Under the pieces are notes generated by a model that was not told the origin of the DNA, did not search any database, and saw nothing but the letters and a program-made list of their open reading frames with translations. From Oerskovia turbata (lineage in GTDB: Bacteria; Actinomycetota; Actinomycetes; Actinomycetales; Cellulomonadaceae), in assembly GCF_000718325.1 (NCBI RefSeq), contig NZ_JOFV01000013.1, positions 1 through 64,000 on the forward strand: a stretch of 64,000 bases of DNA, written 5' to 3'. A program made the position numbers and the translations under genes. Positions 50,681-59,000 of the stretch are shown one piece after another. How positions within the stretch are numbered: the stretch's first letter is position 1; the number at the start of each line of letters is the position of its first letter.

Positions 50681-53257
50681 ATGGGCCGCTCGCACGACCC
50701 GCACCCGGGACCGAGCTCGCGCACGGCGAACCGGGCCGTCTCGATGACGATCCTGCGAGGCGTCACGATGCTCGTCGGTGCCGTCCTCCTCGTCGCAGGC
50801 GTCACGTTGCTGTCGGCCTTCGCATCCTGGCGCTTCGCCCCCGTCGCCGTGTCCTCCGGGAACGACGAGGCGTGGTCCGGCGCGTCGTCCCCGCGCTCCG
50901 TGAGCGTCACGATCGACGTCGGTACCCGCGTCGAGGCCGAGCTCGATCTCGAGGTGAGCAACGACGACCCGATCCTCCAGGACCGTGCGCAGAGGGCGCT
51001 CTACCAGAGCCCCTATCTGATCATGGCCGCGACCGGAGCCGTGAGGATCGAGGGGGCTGGCGGGAGCGCCTACCCTGTGCCCACCGCCGTCACCACGACG
51101 ACGGGCCCGGAGACGAGCCACCTGACCCTTCGACTGATCTCGGACGACCTGGAGGCCGCCGAGGCCCCCTTCCGGATCGTCTACCTCGTCCCCGTCCACA
51201 CCGAGTCCGAGGTCTCGGTCGAGACCGACGACGCCTGGGTCGTCAGCAGCGCAGCTCCTCGCCATCGGATCGACACACAGACGGCGTCGTCGGCCTCGAC
51301 CGTCCCGTGGCGCGCCCAGGCGCCGAGCGAGGTCGTGTTCGGGATCGCCTCTCCGGACGCGCCTGTCACGGGTCCGGTACCGAGCTCGACGGGCAGGGCC
51401 TGGTGGTGGGACACTTCGGGCGCCGCAGCACTGGTGTGGACCTTTCTCGTATGGGCCGGGTTCTACCTGCTGCTGCTGCGCGACCGTCGGGCTTCCTCGG
51501 CACGTGAGGCCGCGACGCCCGCCCCCTGGACGGCCCTGGGCCCGCTCGTCGGTGTGCTGGGTCTGTTCAGCCTCACCCGCTACCTGGGCGTCCTCCAGGA
51601 GGTGCTGGGGAGTCGGTCCGGCCCTGGCACGGTGGCGCTCGACACGCCGGCCCAGCAGATCGCCGACCTGTCGCTCGGGGGCACACCTGTCCTCGCGGCC
51701 GTCGGTCTGGGCTTCGCGTGGGGCTGGAGCATGACGTTCCGCCCCGGGCAGCGGCGGGCCGTGTCACGGTGGTGGGCCCTCGGAGCGGGTGCAGCCTGTG
51801 TCGCCTCGTGCACCGCCCTGCTGGTCGCCCTGTTCGCGATCCCCGGCGCGGACCACATCGGCACGCCGACGCAGTCGTCGGCGTCGAGTGCCGCAGCGCT
51901 GATCGGCGCGGGTGGCGCGGTGCTCGTGGGAGCGGCGGTGCTGATCCGGACCCTGTCCGGTCGGCACGGTCTGCTCGGAGCGGTGGCGACGCTGTCGGTC
52001 AGTGCCTGCTTCGTCGCGCTGTCGGAGACCTACCGGATCCCCTGGGCGGCGCTCGCCGCGCACCTGCTCGTCGTGGCGGTCATCGTTCTCGCGCTGTGTG
52101 CCCTGGTGAACCGCGTCGCGCACGACATCGGCAGCACCAGCCGCACGGTGCGAACGTGGCTGATCCTGGGAACCGCGTCGTTCGTCGTCGCCACCACGGG
52201 CCCACGTCTCTTCGCCGAGTCCGAGCACGTCGGGCTCTCCGAAGCAGGTGCCCTCAGCGACCTGTTCGCCTCGGCGCTCACGATCGCGCTCGCGACCCTC
52301 CTCGTCGTGGGTGTCACCCGGGCTCGCCCGGCGCTCGGCGAGTGGATTCGTCGTGGGCTCTTCCTCGTCGCGGTCGTCGCCTTCCTGCGTTTCGTGACCT
52401 TCGGCGGAGTGCCGCTCTCCCTCGTGGCCGGCGCCGCGCTCATCGGGGCCCTGCTCATCCGTCGTGATGCCGAGACGGCGTGGTTTCCCGCAGGAGGGCC
52501 CGCCGTCGCTGCGTCTGTCCGCGAGTTCGTCCGCGAGGTCGGCAGCCAGCGCATGGACCGCGACTTCGCCGACGGCCTGCGCAAGGCGATCAGCAAGGGC
52601 AGCATCGGCGCTGACCGGCTCGAGGAGACCAAGTCCGCGATCGCGCGCGTCCACTACGAGCCGAGAGTAGTGCCCGCGTCGTCGATGAGCACAGGAGGGG
52701 CACCTGTCAGCGCGCTACGGCGCGGCGCGTTCGGTGCGGCGGTTGCCACGGTCGCCGGCGCACCGTTCGCCCTCGAGTCGATACGCCACATCCTCGACAC
52801 GTCCGACGACAGGTCCGGCCCGTTCGTGCTGGTCGCGCTCCTCGGGGCCCTGCTGGCTCTGCGGTTCCCCGTCTACGGGTTCGCGTTCGGCTTCCTGTTC
52901 CCCGTCCTGCGAGGACACCGAGGACTCTCGAAGGCGCTCCTGACCGCGTTCGTCCTCGTCGTCACCGAGGCGATCGTGCTGCTCATCCCGTTCTCCGACG
53001 CGAACCTTCAGGGCGTCCTGCTCCTTCGAGTGCTCCAGCTCCTCACCGTCTTCCTCGCGCTCGGCTTCGCCTTCGACCTGCGGTCCCTGCGGTCCGCCGA
53101 CCTCGGTCTCGACCGTGTCGGCGACATCTACAGCGTGAACCGCTTCGTCGTGTGGGGGGCAGGGATCCTCGTCGCTGCAGCCGCCGCGTTCGCGACGTCG
53201 CTCCTCGGCTCCGCTGCGGACACGCTCCTGCGGGCGATCACCGCGGTGAGCTCGTGA
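50681..53257 (+). CDS. Unrecognised large polytopic membrane protein
   Basis: An 858-residue protein I cannot assign. The N-terminal helix (about 26-48) is followed by a 200-residue extracytoplasmic domain (about 50-245, beta-rich, Ser/Thr/Asp-rich). Many helices fill about 247-600. A cytoplasmic charged stretch (about 610-665, EFVREVGSQRMDRDFADGLR and GADRLEETKSAIARV) precedes five or so final helices to 858. No enzyme or transporter motif is seen. ATG 50681 follows GGAGG, and translation looks sound over the full length. Codon use matches its neighbours. Confidence 0.8.
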   Translation: MGRSHDPHPGPSSRTANRAVSMTILRGVTMLVGAVLLVAGVTLLSAFASWRFAPVAVSSGNDEAWSGASSPRSVSVTIDVGTRVEAELDLEVSNDDPILQDRAQRALYQSPYLIMAATGAVRIEGAGGSAYPVPTAVTTTTGPETSHLTLRLISDDLEAAEAPFRIVYLVPVHTESEVSVETDDAWVVSSAAPRHRIDTQTASSASTVPWRAQAPSEVVFGIASPDAPVTGPVPSSTGRAWWWDTSGAAALVWTFLVWAGFYLLLLRDRRASSAREAATPAPWTALGPLVGVLGLFSLTRYLGVLQEVLGSRSGPGTVALDTPAQQIADLSLGGTPVLAAVGLGFAWGWSMTFRPGQRRAVSRWWALGAGAACVASCTALLVALFAIPGADHIGTPTQSSASSAAALIGAGGAVLVGAAVLIRTLSGRHGLLGAVATLSVSACFVALSETYRIPWAALAAHLLVVAVIVLALCALVNRVAHDIGSTSRTVRTWLILGTASFVVATTGPRLFAESEHVGLSEAGALSDLFASALTIALATLLVVGVTRARPALGEWIRRGLFLVAVVAFLRFVTFGGVPLSLVAGAALIGALLIRRDAETAWFPAGGPAVAASVREFVREVGSQRMDRDFADGLRKAISKGSIGADRLEETKSAIARVHYEPRVVPASSMSTGGAPVSALRRGAFGAAVATVAGAPFALESIRHILDTSDDRSGPFVLVALLGALLALRFPVYGFAFGFLFPVLRGHRGLSKALLTAFVLVVTEAIVLLIPFSDANLQGVLLLRVLQLLTVFLALGFAFDLRSLRSADLGLDRVGDIYSVNRFVVWGAGILVAAAAAFATSLLGSAADTLLRAITAVSS

Positions 53258-53411
53258 GCATGCACCGGCACCGCCTCCCGCCGGGCCCAGCAGGCGATCG
53301 CGACCACTCCCCGGCGCCGAGATCGACGACCGTGCGGTGACGTCCCGATGGTCGGGCGAGCAGCGGCGCCCCGTGCCGCGCGCTGCACCGCCTGACCTCG
53401 CAGGACGTCGA

Positions 53412-53429
53412 TTGTGATAGAAAGCACAA
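53412..53429. promoter_or_regulatory. Crp/Fnr-family-like site
   Basis: TTGTGATAGAAAGCACAA contains TGTGA-N6-GCACA, nine of ten bases of the Crp consensus, with TTGTG/CACAA arms. It is about 290 bp upstream of the predicted narK transcription start, far for direct activation. Confidence 0.45.
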
Positions 53430-53634
53430 AGTCGGGAGGCGGGGCGCCTCGCGCACGATCGCCCCCCGTTCTTCGGGCGAAACGCCCCCCGCCCGCTGCC
53501 GCCCGTGCGCCTGCCGCAGCCCGCCGTCGGGCGCCCTGGGGGAACGGGCGAGGAGCCCGTCCGAGTTTGATCCGCAACAACTCCCCGCGCCCGTAAAGCA
53601 GCAGGTCAACGGCCGTTCCCGGCCCGTGTCCCGG

Positions 53635-53654
53635 TTCGGGACCAAGGACGCCCC
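53635..53654 (+). promoter_or_regulatory. Distal DosR/DevR-like box of the nar promoter
   Basis: The 20-mer from 53635 begins TTCGGGACCAAGGACGCC. It agrees with the DosR consensus TTSGGGACTWWAGTCCCSAA at 14 of its first 18 positions, mainly in the left half. It is centred at 53644.5, about -63.5 from the predicted start and exactly 20 bp from the proximal box. Confidence 0.6.
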
Positions 53655-53674
53655 GACGGGACCTAGGTCCCGGT
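53655..53674 (+). promoter_or_regulatory. Proximal DosR/DevR-like box of the nar promoter
   Basis: The core CGGGACCTAGGTCCCG (53657-53672) is a perfect 16-bp palindrome. It differs from the DosR core GGGACTWWAGTCCC only by a symmetric T-to-C and A-to-G change. Its centre, 53664.5, is about -43.5 from the predicted start, the position of activating DevR boxes in M. tuberculosis. Confidence 0.7.
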
Positions 53675-53678
53675 ACGC

Positions 53679-53692
53679 ACGAGTGAACTCGT
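53679..53692. promoter_or_regulatory. Palindrome in the nar promoter spacer
   Basis: ACGAGT-GA-ACTCGT is a perfect 6-bp-arm repeat just upstream of the -10. A protein bound here would block polymerase, so it may be a repressor site. Confidence 0.45.
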
Positions 53693-53695
53693 CCC

Positions 53696-53701
53696 TATGT
53701 T
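53696..53701 (+). promoter_or_regulatory. -10 element of narK
   Basis: TATGTT, giving a predicted start near 53708 and a 34-nt leader. The -35 position (about 53673-53678) is not consensus, as expected for an activator-dependent promoter. Confidence 0.55.
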
Positions 53702-53741
53702 GTGGGTGCCCCCAGCCCCACTTCTCGGACGGAGACACCCG

Positions 53742-55085
53742 GTGGTCACAGCCGACGTAGCCCCCAGACCAGCACACCAGGTGAGCACCGACGCGCGCCG
53801 CGACCTTCTCGACTGGGACCCCAACGACCCCCAGCGCTGGGACTCGAAGGTCGCGTGGAGCACGCTCTGGGTCACGACGTTCAACCTCATGCTCGCGTTC
53901 ATCATCTGGTACCTGCCCGGGGCTCTCATCCCCACGCTCGGCACGGTCACCGGGTGGGACCTGAGCGAAAGCCAGTCGTACTGGCTGCTCGCGATGCCCG
54001 GCCTGACCGGTGGGCTCCTGCGCATCGTCTGGATGATGCTGCCGCCCATGCTCGGGACCCGCAAGATGCTCACGCTGTCCGCGCTGCTCATGATCATCCC
54101 GTTCGTCGGGTGGACCTGGGTCGTGATGCTCCCGACGCAGCCCTCGTACGCGCTGCTCGTCGCGCTCGCCCTCGCCGCCGGCCTCGGCGGCGGCGTCTTC
54201 TCGGGCTACATGCCCTCGACGTCGTACTTCTTCCCCAAGAGCAAGCAGGGCACGGCCCTGGGCCTGCAGGCCGGCATCGGGAACTTCGGCGTCTCGGTCG
54301 TCCAGTTCGTCGTGCCGTGGGCCATCGGGTTCGGGATGTTCGGCCTCGCCGGCCAGCTCGCGCACCCGCAGAACGCCGAGCCCCGCCAGGTCTGGCTGCA
54401 GAACCCGGGCCTCATCTTCATCCCGTTCGCCGTGGTCGGTGTCGTGCTCGCGTGGACCCTGCTCAAGTCGGTGCCCGTCAAGGCCAACCTCAAGCAGCAG
54501 TTCGACATCTTCCAGAACAAGCACACGTGGCTCATGACCATGGAGTACGTCCTGACGTTCGGGATCTTCTCCGGCCTCGCGGGCACGTTCGGCATGCTGC
54601 TCAAGCAGCAGTTCGGCCCCGAGTACCTGACGTGGGTCTTCCTCGGCGCGCTCGTCGGCTCGCTCGCCCGCATGTGCTGGGGGCCGCTGTGCGACCGGTT
54701 CGGCGGCGGCGTCTGGACCGTGGTGTCCGGGGTCGGCGTCGCGGCCTCGGCCGCGCTCGTCCTGTTCGGCCAGGTCACCGCGACCGACGGGGAGACGCCG
54801 AGCCTGCCGATCTTCATGACCGGGATGGTCCTGATCTTCTTCTTCTGCGGGGTCGGCAACGCCGCGACGTTCAAGCAGATGCCCATGATCTTCCCGGCCC
54901 GCCAGGCAGGCGGCGTGATCGGCTGGACCGCCGCGATCGCCGCGTTCGGACCGTTCCTGTTCTCGATGCTGTTCAACTACCTGCCGAGGACGGCCGTGTT
55001 CGGCGGGATCATCGCCTACGCCCTGCTGTGCGCGGGCATCGCCTGGCACTTCTACGCACGGCCCGGCGCCGAGGCCAAGAGCTGA
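53742..55085 (+). CDS. narK: Nitrate/nitrite transporter NarK
   Basis: A 447-residue major-facilitator protein with 12 helices. It brings nitrate in or exchanges it for nitrite. The nitrate signature is present as GLGGGVFSGYMPSTSYFFPKS, in the fifth helix region, and GNFGVSVVQFVVP follows. GTG 53742 has GGAG at 53731-53734 with a 7-nt spacer; the ATG at 53697 lies inside the promoter and was rejected. The N-terminus WDPNDPQRWDSKVAWSTLWV is typical of actinobacterial NarK. The gene is controlled by the DosR-like promoter. Confidence 0.95.
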   Translation: MVTADVAPRPAHQVSTDARRDLLDWDPNDPQRWDSKVAWSTLWVTTFNLMLAFIIWYLPGALIPTLGTVTGWDLSESQSYWLLAMPGLTGGLLRIVWMMLPPMLGTRKMLTLSALLMIIPFVGWTWVVMLPTQPSYALLVALALAAGLGGGVFSGYMPSTSYFFPKSKQGTALGLQAGIGNFGVSVVQFVVPWAIGFGMFGLAGQLAHPQNAEPRQVWLQNPGLIFIPFAVVGVVLAWTLLKSVPVKANLKQQFDIFQNKHTWLMTMEYVLTFGIFSGLAGTFGMLLKQQFGPEYLTWVFLGALVGSLARMCWGPLCDRFGGGVWTVVSGVGVAASAALVLFGQVTATDGETPSLPIFMTGMVLIFFFCGVGNAATFKQMPMIFPARQAGGVIGWTAAIAAFGPFLFSMLFNYLPRTAVFGGIIAYALLCAGIAWHFYARPGAEAKS

Positions 55086-55132
55086 CCATGAGGTCGCCCG
55101 CAGTGCCCACCACCAGCCCCCGGGCCCGACGC

Positions 55133-55963
55133 TCAGCAGGCGTCGGGTGCGGGGCCGGCGGTGCCGAGAGCCCCGGGCCCCGCGGCCCCCGGCGCCCCGG
55201 CCACGACGATCGGGATCGGTGCGGCGTCGTCGTGGCGCCCCCGGTCGACGGTCTCGAGCCGCGCGACGCAGTGGTGCTGACCGAAGTTCGGCACCAGGGC
55301 CGTGGCACGCAGGTCCGAGCCGAGCTCGGCCAGGGTGCCGTTGATGAAGCCCGCGTGCAGGGAGCACACGACCTGCGGGGTGCTGCGGGCGGTCGCCACG
55401 AACGGGCAGTTGTTGAGCACGAGCGCGTCCATGCCCTTGCCGGGCGCGGAGACGTGCGCGGACGGCTCGCCGCGCGGGGTCGGCGCGAACCACAGCGCGT
55501 CGAGCTTGGACACGAGCAGGGTCGAGACCTCGTCCTCGGTGAGCACCTCGCCGGGGGCCGGGCGGTCGGCGAGCTTCTGCCCCCACGTGCGCCCCACGGT
55601 GTAGGTGAGGGTCGCGGCCTCGGGCACGTTGGCGGCGACCGCGGTCGTGAGCGCCTCGGCCAGGAGCCGGTAGGCCTGGGCCCGCTCGTGCGTCTGGTTG
55701 GGCAGTGTGCCGCGGTAGAGCACCTTGGGTCGGCCGGGCGTCGTCCGGGTCTGCTGGGTGCGCTCGGCGAGCCCGGCGTCGACGAGCGACTCCAGGTGGA
55801 AGCGCGCGGTGTTCTGGTGGATGCCGACCTCGTCGGCGATGTCCTGGACCGACACCGGCGCCTTGGAGTCTCGCAGCAGCTGGATGACGTGCGTGCGCCT
55901 GCCGCCATGGTCGCTGCGACCCGTCGTGCCGTCGAAACCTCCGTAGACCTGCTGCCTGGGCAC
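55133..55963 (-). CDS. HTH regulator with cysteine-rich sensor domain
   Basis: A 276-residue regulator between narK and narG on the opposite strand. The winged helix (about 24-70) reads THVIQLLRDSKAPVSVQDIA then DEVGIHQNTARFHLESLVDA. The C-terminal domain has Cys186, Cys200, His203 and Cys232 (NNCPFVA, VVCSLHAGF, HHCVARLE), a pattern related to SufR and able to hold an Fe-S cluster or a metal. It may sense oxygen or NO for the nar genes; this is inferred. The start is uncertain: GTG 55963 leaves 128 bp before narG, whereas ATG 56050 would leave only 41. Confidence 0.82.
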   Translation of the reverse strand: MPRQQVYGGFDGTTGRSDHGGRRTHVIQLLRDSKAPVSVQDIADEVGIHQNTARFHLESLVDAGLAERTQQTRTTPGRPKVLYRGTLPNQTHERAQAYRLLAEALTTAVAANVPEAATLTYTVGRTWGQKLADRPAPGEVLTEDEVSTLLVSKLDALWFAPTPRGEPSAHVSAPGKGMDALVLNNCPFVATARSTPQVVCSLHAGFINGTLAELGSDLRATALVPNFGQHHCVARLETVDRGRHDDAAPIPIVVAGAPGAAGPGALGTAGPAPDAC

Positions 55964-56091
55964 CTGCTCGCCCCACTTCTTCCCGCTCGAGGACCACTGA
56001 CGTCGAGGCGTCCGGCTGCCCCCGGCCGACGTCCTCACCACGACAACCATCGCACGAACGTCCCCCACGCCGTTCCCGAGGAGCACTCGCC

Positions 56092-59000
56092 ATGACCATC
56101 GACGACCCGGCGACGATGTCGCCCCTGATGAAGAAGCTGCTCACGACCCGCAGCCACTTCCCGCAGACGGAGGTGTTCGACTCGGCGCACGCCATGATCG
56201 AGACGGACCCCTCGGAGTGGGACCGGTTCTACCGTGACCGCTGGGCGCACGACAAGGTGGTGCGCTCGACGCACGGCGTGAACTGCACCGGCTCGTGCGC
56301 GTGGGACGTGTACGTCAAGGACGGGCTCATCACCTGGGAGCACCAGGGCACGGACTACCCGACGACGGGGCTCGACAGCCCCGAGTACGAGCCCCGCGGT
56401 TGCCCGCGCGGGGCCTCGTTCTCCTGGTACACGTACTCGCCGTCGCGCGTGCGGTATCCCTATGTGCGCGGTGTCCTGCTCGACATGTACCTCGACGCCC
56501 GATGCCGACTTGGCGACCCCGTTCTCGCGTGGGCCGAGGTCGTCGAGAGCCCGCTCAAGGCGACGCTCTACAAGAAGGCCCGCGGCAAGGGCGGCCTGGT
56601 CCGTGCCGACTGGGAGCTCGCGACCGAGATCATGGCCGCAGCCCACGTCTACACGATCAAGCAGTACGGTCCCGACCGCTGCGTCGGCTTCACCCCGATC
56701 CCGGCCATGTCGATGGCGAGCTTCGGCGTCGGGACGCGCTTCCTGTCGATGATCGGCGGGACCCTTCTGAGCTTCTACGACTGGTACGCGGACCTGCCGC
56801 CCGCGAGCCCGCAGATCTGGGGCGACCAGACCGACGTCCCCGAGTCGGGCGACTGGTGGAACTCGAGCTACATCATGATGTGGGGCTCGAACGTCCCCGT
56901 GACGCGCACGCCCGACGCGCACTTCCTGGCCGAGGCCCGCTACAAGGGCACCAAGGTCGTCGCGGTCAGCCCCGACTACGCGGACAACGTGAAGTTCGCG
57001 GACGACTGGCTCGCTCCCGCCCCGGGCACGGACGGTGCGCTCGCGCAGGCCATGGGCCACGTGCTGCTCACCGAGTTCTACCGGGACCGCCAGGTCCCGT
57101 ACTTCGAGGCCTACTCGCGCACGTACACGGACGCGCCGTTCCTGGTCACGCTCGACGAGGCCCCGGCAGCGCCCGGCGCCTCGGACGGCACAGGGCCCGA
57201 CGGCGACCCCGCCCCGGTCTTCCGGCCCGCCAAGTTCCTCACGGCGGCCGACCTGGACGGGTTGCCCGTCGCGGGCGCGACGGGCGAGCGCCCCGAGTTC
57301 CGCCCGGTCTTCCTCGACACGGCCGCGGACGCGCTCACGGTGCCGAACGGTACGCTCGCGGACCGGTGGACCGAGGACGGCGTGGGGCGCTGGAACCTCG
57401 ACCTCGAGGACCACGACCCGGCGCTGAGCCTCCTGGGTCTGACGCACGCGGGTGCCGAGGCGCGCGGCGTCGTCGTCGAGCTGCCGCGGTTCGACGTGGG
57501 GGAGACCGAGGGCGGGTCCTCGGTCCTGCGCGGCGTCCCGGCGATCCGCGTGGGCGACCGCCTCGTGACGACCGTGTTCGACCTGCTCATGGCGCAGTAC
57601 GGCGTGGGCCGCGAGGGGCTGCCCGGCACGTGGCCCACGGGCTACGACGACGTGACGTCGCCCGGGACGCCCGCCTGGCAGGAGGCACTGACGGGCGTCC
57701 CGGCCGAGCAGTGCACCCGGATCGCGCGCGAGTTCACGCGCAACGCCGAGGTGAGCAACGGCAGGTCGATGATCATCATGGGCGCGGGCACCAACCACTG
57801 GTACCACGCGGACACCATCTACCGGACGTTCATCGCGCTCCTGACCCTCACCGGGTGCCAGGGCGTCAACGGTGGCGGCTGGGCCCACTACGTCGGGCAG
57901 GAGAAGGCTCGTCCCGTGACGGGGCAGCAGCACATGGGCTTCGCGCTCGACTGGCAGCGTCCCACGCGCCACATGGCCGGCACGGCGTTCTGGTACACCG
58001 CGACCGACCAGTGGCGCTACGAGGGTTTCGGGGCCGACGAGCTCGCGTCGCCCACCGGTCCGGGCACGCTCAAGGACCGCAGCATGATGGACTGCCTGAC
58101 CCAGGCGGCCCGCATGGGCTGGACGCCGTCGCACCCCGGGTTCGACCGCAACCCCCTCGACCTGTGCGACGAGGCCGAGGCCGCGGGCGTGCCGGTCGCC
58201 GACCACGTGGTCTCCGAGCTGCGCAGCGGCGCTCTGAAGTTCGCGGTCGAGGACCCCGACGACCCGCAGAACTTCCCGCGTGTCCTGACCGTCTGGCGCG
58301 CGAACCTCATCGGCAACTCGGCCAAGGGCAACGAGTACTTCATCAAGCACCTGCTGGGCGCCGACTCGTCGCTGCGCGCGCACGAGACACCGCCCGAGCG
58401 CCGCCCCGAGGAGGTCGTCTGGCGGGACGAGGCCCCCGAGGGCAAGCTCGACCTGCTGACCAACATCGACTTCCGCATGACCTCGACCTCGCTGTTCGCC
58501 GACGTGGTCCTGCCCGCGGCGACCTGGTACGAGAAGCAGGACATCTCGACCACGGACATGCACCCGTTCGTGCACGCCCTCAACGCAGCCATCGCGCCGC
58601 CGTGGCAGGCCCGGACCGACTACGACGCGTTCCTGGGCCTCGCGGACAAGGTCTCCGAGCTCGCCAAGATCCACCTGGGCACCCGCACCGACGTCATCGC
58701 GGCGCCCCTCACGCACGACACCCCTGACGAGATGGCCCAGCCCGGAGGCGTCGTCCTCGACTGGCGCAAGGGCGAGTGCGAGCCGATCCCCGGCGTGACC
58801 ATGCCGCGTCTGGTGACGATCGAGCGCGACTACACGCAGATCGCCGAGAAGATGCGCGCTGTGGGCCCGCTGATCTCCAAGGTCGGCACCACGACCAAGG
58901 GCGTCACGGTCGTCCCCGAGCAGGCCGTCGAGTTCCTCAAGAAGGCCAACGGCGTGCGCAAGGACGGCGTCGCGAAGGGACGGCCGTCGCTCGAGACCGC

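Larger units (their letters stand above)
53258..53741. promoter_or_regulatory. Long upstream control region of the nitrate locus
   Basis: This 484-bp region has no convincing gene. It holds a Crp/Fnr-like palindrome (53412-53429), a GAGGCG/CGCCTC hairpin (53436-53450), an ACGGGC/GCCCGT hairpin (53544-53560), two DosR-like boxes (53635-53674), a palindrome in the promoter spacer (53679-53692) and the -10 (53696-53701). I could not identify a molybdenum-cofactor riboswitch by eye. Confidence 0.75.

Noticed and set aside
53430..53600. A molybdenum-cofactor riboswitch before narK
   Set aside because: The region is GC-rich with small hairpins, but I could not match the conserved elements of the Moco motif by eye. 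A covariance-model search would settle it.
53697..53741. ATG 53697 as the narK start
   Set aside because: It overlaps the predicted -10 and has no ribosome-binding site, whereas GTG 53742 has one at the right spacing.
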